From positions 1 through 13,781 of the forward strand of contig CAMLDJ010000134.1 in NCBI GenBank assembly GCA_946478755.1: a stretch of DNA of 13,781 nt. Direction: 5' to 3'. The DNA comes from an uncultured Pedobacter sp. Its GTDB lineage: Bacteria; Bacteroidota; Bacteroidia; Sphingobacteriales; Sphingobacteriaceae. The position numbers and the translations under genes are program-made. Numbering within the stretch: the stretch's first letter is position 1; every line of letters starts with the position of its first letter. Shown here one piece after another: positions 1 through 6,438 of this stretch. The notes beneath the pieces were generated by a model. That model worked only from the letters and a program-made list of their open reading frames with translations, did no database searches and was not told where the DNA came from.

Positions 1-2
1 TT

Positions 3-1100
3 ATTTGTGTACACCAAAGTGCTGATATGTATGGTTCTGACAGAAGCTTTTTGCAAGTCGTGACCTACCTTAGTCAGTCTGGCGACTTTAAGAAAATAAC
101 AGTTGTCCTTCCACGCAGCGGGCCACTGGTGTCCGAGCTTGAAAAGCTAAACGTGGATATCATCTACCTGAACCTTTCCTTACTAAGTAAGACCTATTTA
201 ATGAAATTGCAATGGGGGAAAATCCTTTTTCCACTATTGCAGTTTCGTACTAAAAAGAAGCTGTTTAATGAATATGACGTGGTGTATGCCAATACTTCAG
301 TAATTTTAGACTTTTATCTTCTGGCGCCTTTTCTCCATCAAAGGAAAATCATTCATATCAGAGAGATCCCTAATAAACTGCTGAGTAACGTGCTCTCCCT
401 GTTTCTGAAGCAGGCAAAATCAAAAATCATATTCAATTCGTATTCTACTTTAAGCAGCTTTAAAAAGCTCGAGAATAGTGTGGTGATCCATAATGCATTT
501 GAGGGCTTTGGGAAAGAAATAACGAAAGAAATCACGAACAAGGAAGAAATGCCGTTGAAGGTGCTGCTGATTGGCAGGATCAACGGCTGGAAGGGGCACG
601 GTTTTGCCATTGATTCGTTGGCAAATATGAAATCTTCTCCGGTATTACTAAGAATTGTGGGCAGTACTTCTGCAGGAAATGAAGAGCTAGTGCTGCAGTT
701 AAAGAAAAAAGTCAACAATCTGGGATTGAGCAGGCGGGTTGAATTCCTGGACTTTGTTTCGGATACGGCTGAAATCTATGCATGGTCTGATGTGGTGATT
801 GTTCCAAGTACAAAACCAGAACCTTTTGGAAGGATTGCAATAGAAGCAATGAGCTTATATAAACCTGTTATCGCTGCAAACCATGGTGGGTTACCGGAAA
901 TTATCGAAGATGAAGTAAGTGGGTTTTTATTTGAACCGAACAACACAACTTCTTTTGTGAATGCTTTAACCAGATATGCCAGCGACAGGGAATTGTTAGC
1001 ACGGCATGGAAAGAATGCTAAAAGAGCTTATGATGAAAAATTCTCTTTAAACGGCTTTTATAAGAAACTGGATTCCATCTTCAAAAGTGAGTTGGCTTGA
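3..1100 (+). CDS. Family 4-type (GT-B) glycosyltransferase, 5' end outside window
   Basis: Likely transfers a sugar from a nucleotide donor to a lipid-linked oligosaccharide on the cytoplasmic face of the inner membrane. Counting from the first in-window Met (position 27), the C-terminal half has the donor-site pattern of GT4 enzymes: an IGRINGWKG segment near residues 182-190 and an E-x7-E motif (EPFGRIAIE, Glu265 and Glu273), followed by HGGLPEII and a GFLFEP segment. The frame stays open upstream of 27 to the window edge and reads HQSAD just before MYGSDRSF. This matches the H-x-S-x-x-x-Y-G motif of the GT4 N-terminal domain, so the true start lies upstream and 27 is internal. The stop is at 1098-1100, 15 bp before the next gene, consistent with one operon. 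Donor and acceptor cannot be read from sequence. GT family assignment is firm; specificity is unknown. Confidence 0.9.
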   Translation: MCVHQSADMYGSDRSFLQVVTYLSQSGDFKKITVVLPRSGPLVSELEKLNVDIIYLNLSLLSKTYLMKLQWGKILFPLLQFRTKKKLFNEYDVVYANTSVILDFYLLAPFLHQRKIIHIREIPNKLLSNVLSLFLKQAKSKIIFNSYSTLSSFKKLENSVVIHNAFEGFGKEITKEITNKEEMPLKVLLIGRINGWKGHGFAIDSLANMKSSPVLLRIVGSTSAGNEELVLQLKKKVNNLGLSRRVEFLDFVSDTAEIYAWSDVVIVPSTKPEPFGRIAIEAMSLYKPVIAANHGGLPEIIEDEVSGFLFEPNNTTSFVNALTRYASDRELLARHGKNAKRAYDEKFSLNGFYKKLDSIFKSELA

Positions 1101-1115
1101 GAATAATATTAAACT

Positions 1116-2198
1116 ATGAATAGTAAAATAGGGTTATTGCTTTTACTTTTAACTGCTGCAACTGCCGCATTTATTCCTGATGGTTATGGTCAGGATAAAT
1201 CTTCAAAAAAGTTGTTTATCGGTGCTTATTATTTTGATGGGTGGACAGGGAAGACCAATCATATTACGAGTTCCTTAAAGGAGAATTTTAAGGAAAGAGA
1301 GCCTGTATGGGGCTGGATCACGAGCAAGCCGGAAATTATTCAAAAGCAGATAAATGCAGCTGCGGAGGCAAACATCGATTTCTTTAGCTTTTGCTGGTAT
1401 GATTCTGATTCCTCTAAAAGGAATCTGGAGGAGCCTCGAAACAATGCACTCCGGTTATTTACGAATACGATGGATAAGAAAGGTCTGAAATTCAATCTGC
1501 TTGTGGCGAATCATTTTGGTTATCTGATTGGCCCTTCTGATTGGGAAAGAGTGATAAAAATATGGATTAATCTATTCCAAAATGAAGCCTATCTGAGATT
1601 TAAAGGAAAACCACTACTCAGTTTCCTGAGTTTACGCATGCTGCTCAGCAGGTTCGGCTCTGCTGCAAAGATTAGAACCGCATTGGATAAGTTGAGAGCA
1701 GATGCAAGTGCTAAAGGCCTGGGAGGAGTTTATATTGCCGTCTGTGTTGGTCCGAAACAGGCAGAGGCTGACCTGGCAAAACAATGTGGGTTTGATCTGT
1801 TAACAGGTTATAATTACCATGATCAGACTTTAATTCCGGGGCAATCTGTAAGCCATATCAAGACATTGAGTGGAAGGGAACAGTCTGTTTGGACCAGCTG
1901 TTTGAAATTGGGTATGCCCTATATGCCGGTCACGACATTAAATTGGGATCCACGGCCCTGGGACGATACCAGCAAAATAAAAAGACCTTCCCCTCATTTT
2001 AACGGTTACTCCCCTGCTTCCGTATATCAATCTGTAAAAGGATTAAAGAAATGGGCGCTTGAAAATAATCCTTCCCGTTCGGCAACTAATCTGGCGATGA
2101 TCTATGCCTGGAATGAATACGGAGAAGGCGCATGGTTAACCCCGTCTGGCCGATACCAAAATAAATTTTTACAGGCGGTTAAGGAAGCGTTGAAATAA
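1116..2198 (+). CDS. Secreted WbsX/GH99-like glycosidase-family protein
   Basis: A 360-residue protein with an N-terminal signal peptide (basic MNSK, then a Leu/Ala-rich core to about residue 18, probable cleavage after about 26). There is no lipobox Cys, so it is probably periplasmic or secreted. The mature part resembles the WbsX/GH99-like (also GH71-like) TIM-barrel family: AYYFDGW (37-43), FSFCWYDSD (90-98), LTGYNYHD (229-236), TLNWDPRPW (274-282) and YAWNEYGEGAWLTP (330-343). In GH99 endo-alpha-mannosidase/mannanase enzymes two glutamates three residues apart are catalytic; here WNEYGEG supplies Glu334 and Glu337. Family members in O-antigen clusters are often labelled WbsX glycosyltransferases, but the signal peptide argues against a cytoplasmic transferase. 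It sits between a glycosyltransferase and an acyltransferase with very short gaps, so it may trim or cut the polymer these genes build. Substrate is inferred, not shown. Confidence 0.8.
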   Translation: MNSKIGLLLLLLTAATAAFIPDGYGQDKSSKKLFIGAYYFDGWTGKTNHITSSLKENFKEREPVWGWITSKPEIIQKQINAAAEANIDFFSFCWYDSDSSKRNLEEPRNNALRLFTNTMDKKGLKFNLLVANHFGYLIGPSDWERVIKIWINLFQNEAYLRFKGKPLLSFLSLRMLLSRFGSAAKIRTALDKLRADASAKGLGGVYIAVCVGPKQAEADLAKQCGFDLLTGYNYHDQTLIPGQSVSHIKTLSGREQSVWTSCLKLGMPYMPVTTLNWDPRPWDDTSKIKRPSPHFNGYSPASVYQSVKGLKKWALENNPSRSATNLAMIYAWNEYGEGAWLTPSGRYQNKFLQAVKEALK

Positions 2199-2207
2199 AC
2201 AAAACAT

Positions 2208-2903
2208 ATGAAAAGGCTATTCCAAACTATTATTAAGAAAAGAAACCCCTCCTTTAGTTTTGATGAGAACATCAGCAACCGTACCCTTTTCAATCTGGTG
2301 CTGAGTAAAAGTTTTGATCTTTTGAGAGGTGTTGTCTTTCTTTTAATTCATTTAAAAAAGCCGGGGCTTATTTTTGTTGGAAGGGCTGTAAGGTGTTTCA
2401 ACAGTCAGAACATTAGCCTGGGTAAATGGGTGAAGATCGATTACGGCGTATACCTTAGTGGGCTCGGTAAAGGAAGGCTCATCATCGGGGATTCATCGGG
2501 TATAGGTGCTTATTCTCAATTGATCATATCTACTTCTTTTAACAATCTGGGAGAGTACATCCACATCGGAAAACATGTAGGCATTGGTCAGTTTGCCAGT
2601 ATTGGTGGTTCGGGTGGTGTAACTATTGGGAACCATACCATTATTGGCCAGTATTTCAGCTGCCATCCTGAAAATCATAATTACAGTGACCGGGATAAAC
2701 TGATCAAAAACCAGGGGACAACACGTGCTAAGATCACTGTTGGGGAGAACTGCTGGATTGGTGCAAAGGTAACCATCCTCGCGGGAGTGACCATTGGAGA
2801 TAATTCCATTATCGCAGCAGGAGCGGTGGTCAATAAAAGTATGCCGCCAAATTCAATTATTGCGGGCGTTCCTGCCCGCATTATAAAAAGCACATATGAT
2901 TAG
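2208..2903 (+). CDS. Left-handed beta-helix (hexapeptide repeat) O-acyltransferase
   Basis: A 231-residue acyltransferase expected to move an acetyl group from acetyl-CoA onto a sugar hydroxyl of the repeat unit, in the cytoplasm or at the inner membrane. Residues about 68-225 show the repeated [LIV]-G-x4 hexapeptide pattern. The LbH core ends with [19 protein letters not shown] and the typical tail [24 protein letters not shown]. The loop SCHPENHNY (151-159) carries His153 and His157 in the place where WcaF/NodL/Maa-like enzymes have their catalytic His. Residues 1-60 form a non-repeat N-terminal extension with a short hydrophobic patch (41-48), not clearly a transmembrane helix. It starts 9 bp after the preceding gene, and its last 8 bp overlap the next gene, suggesting translational coupling to the hydrolase. 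Acetyl as the acyl group is inferred from the family. Confidence 0.88.
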   Translation: MKRLFQTIIKKRNPSFSFDENISNRTLFNLVLSKSFDLLRGVVFLLIHLKKPGLIFVGRAVRCFNSQNISLGKWVKIDYGVYLSGLGKGRLIIGDSSGIGAYSQLIISTSFNNLGEYIHIGKHVGIGQFASIGGSGGVTIGNHTIIGQYFSCHPENHNYSDRDKLIKNQGTTRAKITVGENCWIGAKVTILAGVTIGDNSIIAAGAVVNKSMPPNSIIAGVPARIIKSTYD

Positions 2904-3603
2904 AAAGATTTTTTTTAGCCTGCTGACCTGCGTGGTTTTATCAACATCAACAGTGATATCGGTAAATGCTGCCGGTATTGAGGCAGATTCTGTTCCTTCA
3001 AAAGTGTTGATTCTGGGGAACAGCATTACTTATCATGGAGCGAAACCCTCAGTTGGCTGGACAGGTAATTGGGGCATGGCGGCAAGTAATGTGAAAAAGG
3101 ATTATGTCCATATTCTTCAGGCAAAAATCAGGGATGCACGGCCAGGTATCTTGTTTAAGTCTGGTAATATTGCGGATACCTTTGAGCGGCAATTCTGGAA
3201 ATACAGTGCTCATGATTTTAAGGATTACGGTGCCTTTGGTGCCGACCTGGTCATTTTGGTCATAGGTGAGAATATCAATGATGCACTGGCGGTGAAACAT
3301 GGGCTGGGAGCCCATCTGGAGCAATTTGTGAACGAGCTGTCCGGGCAGAGAAATTTACAGGTTTGTTTGGTGGGAAGCTTCTGGCCCAATAAGGATATTG
3401 ACCGCATTATGGAAGCAACTGCTGCAAAGAATAATTGGTTATACGTAGATCTTCAGGGGCTCTATCAGGAAAGAGATAAGAATACAGCCGTCAATCAATA
3501 TCAGAATAAGGGAGTAGGCATGCACCCCTCTGATCAGGGAATGGAAAGCATAGCACAAAGGATCTGGACCAGCATACAGGACTTATTTATCAATTCAGGA
3601 TGA
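2896..3603 (+). CDS. Secreted SGNH/GDSL-family hydrolase
   Basis: A 235-residue protein with a type I signal peptide (MIRKIF, hydrophobic core to about residue 20, probable cleavage near VNA-AG at 25-26). SGNH blocks can be seen: block I GNSIT (41-45, nucleophile Ser43), a candidate block II Gly-Asn at 90-91, a block III-like GENIND (124-129, Asn126) and block V MHPSDQGM (His210). Family members act as carbohydrate acetyl esterases, lipases or, in some cases, acyltransferases. The Asp normally three residues before the catalytic His is not there: that position is Val207. The start overlaps the acyltransferase stop by 8 bp, which pairs an O-acyl-adding and a potential O-acyl-removing enzyme. 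The stop codon TGA overlaps the ATG of a four-codon mini-ORF. Family is fairly sure; esterase activity on the polymer is inferred. Confidence 0.8.
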   Translation: MIRKIFFSLLTCVVLSTSTVISVNAAGIEADSVPSKVLILGNSITYHGAKPSVGWTGNWGMAASNVKKDYVHILQAKIRDARPGILFKSGNIADTFERQFWKYSAHDFKDYGAFGADLVILVIGENINDALAVKHGLGAHLEQFVNELSGQRNLQVCLVGSFWPNKDIDRIMEATAAKNNWLYVDLQGLYQERDKNTAVNQYQNKGVGMHPSDQGMESIAQRIWTSIQDLFINSG

Positions 3604-3678
3604 AACCATCGTGAGTTTACACTCACAAAAGAGAATCAAATTCAGATAGCTTCATACCTAAAAAGAAAATTATATACT
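3599..3678 (+). repeat. Leader repeat, copy 1 (80 bp)
   Basis: First of two adjacent diverged copies. It runs from GATGAAACCATC to TATATACT and overlaps the last codon and stop of the SGNH hydrolase gene. The first 31 bases differ from copy 2 at one base only (G for A at 3611). The middle is diverged and the ends (GATAGCTTCATA, then CCTA and TATATACT) are conserved. It contains a perfect 5-bp stem GTGAG/CTCAC (3611-3615 with 3622-3626, loop TTTACA). A longer imperfect stem can also form between the left end and GATAGCTTCATACC at 3646-3659. Confidence 0.85.
3600..3614 (+). other. Possible leader mini-ORF 1 (MKPS-stop)
   Basis: ATG AAA CCA TCG TGA. The ATG overlaps the TGA of the upstream SGNH gene as ATGA, a usual arrangement for translational coupling. 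It encodes Met-Lys-Pro-Ser. The same peptide is encoded in repeat copy 2 with a synonymous third base in the Ser codon. Whether it is translated cannot be told from sequence. Confidence 0.3.
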
Positions 3679-3762
3679 GATGAAACCATCATGAGTTTAC
3701 ACTCACAAACAGGAATGGATAAACTCATGATAGCTTCATAACCTATAAAAACAATATATACT
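3679..3762 (+). repeat. Leader repeat, copy 2 (84 bp), long hairpin
   Basis: Second tandem copy, ending directly before the G-ATG of the DUF1972 glycosyltransferase. It carries a perfect 12-bp inverted repeat ATCATGAGTTTA (3688-3699) and TAAACTCATGAT (3720-3731). With mismatches this extends to a 21-bp arm on each side (about 3679-3699 and 3720-3740; 18 of 21 positions complementary), with a 20-nt loop. No T-run follows, so this is not a classic intrinsic terminator. An alternative shorter hairpin TGAG/CTCA (3692-3695 with 3702-3705) uses part of the same left arm. Confidence 0.85.
3680..3694 (+). other. Possible leader mini-ORF 2 (MKPS-stop)
   Basis: ATG AAA CCA TCA TGA, preceded by TATATACTG, the same context that precedes the real start at 3764. 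The peptide is identical to mini-ORF 1 (Ser codon TCA instead of TCG). It lies in the left arm of the copy-2 hairpin, so ribosomes translating it would be expected to disturb that hairpin. The role is inferred. Confidence 0.3.
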
Positions 3763-3763
3763 G

Positions 3764-4906
3764 ATGAAAATAGCAATTATTGGAACGCGGGGTATTCCGA
3801 ATCATTATGGTGGGTTTGAGCAATGCGCAGAGTATCTGGCGCTGGGTTTAGTAAAGAGGGGACATGAAGTGCTTGTTTACAATTCGCATAATCACCCTTA
3901 TCAGAAAAGCAATTGGAATGGTGTTGAGTTACGTCATTGCTATGATCCGGAGCATAAACTGGGGACGGCCGGGCAATTCATTTATGACTTAAATTGTATT
4001 CTGGATGTCAGGAAGCTCGATTGTGATGTGATTCTTCAGCTGGGGTATACAAGCGGCTCTGTTTGGGGTTGGTTATTACAAAAAGAGGTGGCTGTTACCA
4101 CGAATATGGACGGGCTGGAATGGAAGCGTACGAAGTACTCTAATACGGTGAGGAAATTCCTGCAATGGGCGGAAAGATTGGGTGTTAAGTACAGTGACCA
4201 CCTTATTTCAGACTCTATAGGCATTCAAGACTATCTAAGGCAAAAGTATAACGCTGATTCTACTTTTATTGCCTATGGCGCTACGCTTTTTGAGCAGCCA
4301 GCGGAATGCATACTTAAAAATTATCACGTGTCCCCCTATAAATATGATATGCTCATTGCCAGATTAGAACCTGAAAATAGTATTGAAATTATTCTGGACG
4401 GAGTGGCAAAAAGAAATCTTAGCCGTCCATTTTTAGTGATTGGCAAGCATAAAACTGTCTATGGGAACTATTTGAAGGAGAAGTATTCAGGTGATAGTCA
4501 AATCAAGTTTATCGGGGGGATTTATGATATTAATATTCTGAATAATTTACGCTATTATTCCAATATCTATTTTCATGGTCATACCGTTGGTGGGACAAAC
4601 CCCTCACTTTTAGAGGCGATGGCATCTGACAGCTTAATTTGCGCTAATGACAATCCCTTTAACAGATATATCCTGGGAGCGGATGCGCTCTATTTTAATG
4701 ATGCAAAGGGAGTGGCTGACCACCTGAAGAAAGTGCAGTATGAGGAAGATAAATATCAGACGATGATTCAGGCAAACAGGAATAAGATCACCAACATATA
4801 TGATTGGGAATTGATCGTTGACCAATATGAGAAACACCTTTTAGAAGTGCAGGGTGTTGTAAACAGACAACATTTCGCTGGTGTTTTATTAAAATCTCTT
4901 TTTTAA
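3764..4906 (+). CDS. DUF1972-type glycosyltransferase, rhamnosyltransferase-like
   Basis: A 380-residue cytoplasmic GT-B enzyme. The N-terminus has the DUF1972 signature: GTRGIP (7-12), YGGFEQ (15-20), then NMDGLEWKR (114-122). The C-terminal donor domain includes IARLEPENSIE (199-209) and HTVGGTNPSLLEAM (273-286, Glu284 the likely donor-contacting residue). Characterised relatives such as WchF in pneumococcal capsule are beta-1,4-rhamnosyltransferases, which fits the dTDP-rhamnose genes elsewhere in the window. Specificity is an inference. The start is fixed by MKIAIIGTRG at the very N-terminus. It is separated from the upstream gene by the duplicated leader at 3599-3762, unlike the other genes of this block, so expression may be set independently. 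Its last 18 bp overlap the 3' end of the convergent Wzi-family gene. Confidence 0.9.
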   Translation: MKIAIIGTRGIPNHYGGFEQCAEYLALGLVKRGHEVLVYNSHNHPYQKSNWNGVELRHCYDPEHKLGTAGQFIYDLNCILDVRKLDCDVILQLGYTSGSVWGWLLQKEVAVTTNMDGLEWKRTKYSNTVRKFLQWAERLGVKYSDHLISDSIGIQDYLRQKYNADSTFIAYGATLFEQPAECILKNYHVSPYKYDMLIARLEPENSIEIILDGVAKRNLSRPFLVIGKHKTVYGNYLKEKYSGDSQIKFIGGIYDINILNNLRYYSNIYFHGHTVGGTNPSLLEAMASDSLICANDNPFNRYILGADALYFNDAKGVADHLKKVQYEEDKYQTMIQANRNKITNIYDWELIVDQYEKHLLEVQGVVNRQHFAGVLLKSLF

Positions 4907-6421
4907 TTTAAGAATTATTCCTGAAGAGTTGTTCAACAGTTTGCCCTGGTCAAGGGCGGTTGCAAAACCTGCACTATACCCATTCCTCAGTTTTTTTGTG
5001 CCTTCTAAATAAAAGGAAAATTGCTCAACAGGTTTGAAGACATTCGTGGTCTGGGGATTTCTGATATTGCCTGTCGAATTTCCGTAGATGCTGGTTCCGA
5101 AAGTCCCGTAATTCCAGGAATAACTTAGCTTCGTCATGACGTCCCAGCTGTATATCCTGCCGCTTAGCCCAGTATGCAGGGCAATGACCCTGTTATTGAT
5201 AAAATAATCTGCCTTTTTTATCGCTTGCCCGCTTTTGGCATCGTGTCTGGGCGTAATAAATGGATTACCCAGACCCTGGCTTTTATAAGACCATCCCTTG
5301 ACATAGTAAAAGTTATTGTAATAATCTTCATCTCCCGACTTTGTGAAGGTAGACCAGGGATATCCCGCCTGATCTTTGGAATAAAAGAGTTCAAACAATA
5401 CCTTTTTCCAGGCAAAGCCGTTTGTTTTATTTCCGTACTTTTTGTTTTCAACGCTAAGCCCGTTTAAACCATCATTAATATTAGCAAGTTTGGATAAGGC
5501 ACCTACATCATAAAAATTTTGACGATAGATCATCACTTTAACTGCATCAAACTCGTATTCCGCACCGAGATCAAGAGAACCTAGCTGGTTCCCAATTTTA
5601 GAGGTTGGAACACCTTTGGTACCATACCCTTTTCCTGTAAGCACATGAAAGAAAGTTTCGAGAACGGATAGTTTGAAATTTGATCCATAAGCAGCTTGTT
5701 CATTGCCCCAATATACCTGGTGGTTGAATCCTCCGTAAAGTTTAAATCTCCAGTCTGCTTTTCCCAGTCTGACGTAAAGTGATTTTTGATGGAAATAGGT
5801 TTTAGGATTCGTATCATTGATGTAATAGGTGATTTTAGATGTAGGGGAAATGCTGTCCAGAATTTGTGCTCTGCCCAGCCATCCATGCGCGAAATTTCCT
5901 TTGACTGAGAACAAGCCACCGAAAATTGGCACCCTGTAATATTCAGGGATAGAAAGGTCCAGCTTCGGCACCCCGGGAGCATTCCCGGAAACAGAGAAAT
6001 TACCTGAACTCAATGAGGTATCGCCATTTAAGCCCATTACATCTTTTGTTCTACCCGCCTTGAACTGAAATACTCCCAGTCTCGCCTTTGCATAAGCTGA
6101 GATGAGTTGAAGGTTAGCGTCCTTTCCTGCATTGGCCCTGCCTTCGAACCCAAATCCCCAGTCGACCAGTTTGGTGCCTGAGTCTGTATATTCCTTATAT
6201 GCCTTTCCGATGAAACCGGCTGACAGGCCAGATGAGGGCATGGAGCCAAATTGGTTAGACCGCATCCAGAAGGGAACAACATCATTTGTAGTACCTATTG
6301 CCTGCGCCTCCAGTTCATACTTAACCTCGGGTTTTTGTCCGTAAGCCTGAATAGAGAACATCAAAAGAAATGCAATACCGAAGAACGTGTGTTTTGCTTG
6401 TTGAATGCGATTTATAACCAT
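4889..6421 (-). CDS. Wzi-family outer-membrane capsule assembly protein
   Basis: A 510-residue protein with a signal peptide (MVINRIQQAKHTFFG, then hydrophobic to QAYGQ at about residue 29). It is followed by EVKYELEAQA and many alternating, aromatic-rich strands typical of an outer-membrane beta-barrel, ending LKLKKRF with a terminal Phe. The segments VPFWMRSNQFG, FKAGRTKDVMGL and FGGLFSVKGNFAHGWLG resemble Bacteroidota members of the capsule assembly Wzi family. E. coli Wzi is an outer-membrane lectin that helps anchor and organise surface polysaccharide; Bacteroidota homologues are longer and less well understood. It is the last gene of the minus-strand operon, 17 bp after manC, so nucleotide-sugar supply and a surface assembly protein would be co-transcribed. 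Family assignment is by pattern recognition only; TonB-independent porin-like function is a weaker alternative. Confidence 0.78.
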   Translation of the reverse strand: MVINRIQQAKHTFFGIAFLLMFSIQAYGQKPEVKYELEAQAIGTTNDVVPFWMRSNQFGSMPSSGLSAGFIGKAYKEYTDSGTKLVDWGFGFEGRANAGKDANLQLISAYAKARLGVFQFKAGRTKDVMGLNGDTSLSSGNFSVSGNAPGVPKLDLSIPEYYRVPIFGGLFSVKGNFAHGWLGRAQILDSISPTSKITYYINDTNPKTYFHQKSLYVRLGKADWRFKLYGGFNHQVYWGNEQAAYGSNFKLSVLETFFHVLTGKGYGTKGVPTSKIGNQLGSLDLGAEYEFDAVKVMIYRQNFYDVGALSKLANINDGLNGLSVENKKYGNKTNGFAWKKVLFELFYSKDQAGYPWSTFTKSGDEDYYNNFYYVKGWSYKSQGLGNPFITPRHDAKSGQAIKKADYFINNRVIALHTGLSGRIYSWDVMTKLSYSWNYGTFGTSIYGNSTGNIRNPQTTNVFKPVEQFSFYLEGTKKLRNGYSAGFATALDQGKLLNNSSGIILKLKKRF

Positions 6422-6438
6422 ACTGTCTTTTTATGTGT

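Noticed and set aside
353..718. 121-codon minus-strand open frame opposite the first glycosyltransferase
   Set aside because: The plus-strand frame carries clear GT4 motifs; the antisense frame has none.
3720..3760. Intrinsic terminator after the SGNH hydrolase gene
   Set aside because: The hairpin is AT-rich and followed by CCTATAAAAACAATATATAC rather than a T-run.
3599..3762. CRISPR array or insertion-sequence ends
   Set aside because: Only two units exist, they are adjacent with no spacers, and no transposase, cas gene or target-site duplication is near. A duplicated leader fits better.
5174..5467. 97-codon plus-strand open frame opposite the Wzi-family gene
   Set aside because: It is a shadow of the antisense strand of a well-supported gene, with no recognisable features of its own.
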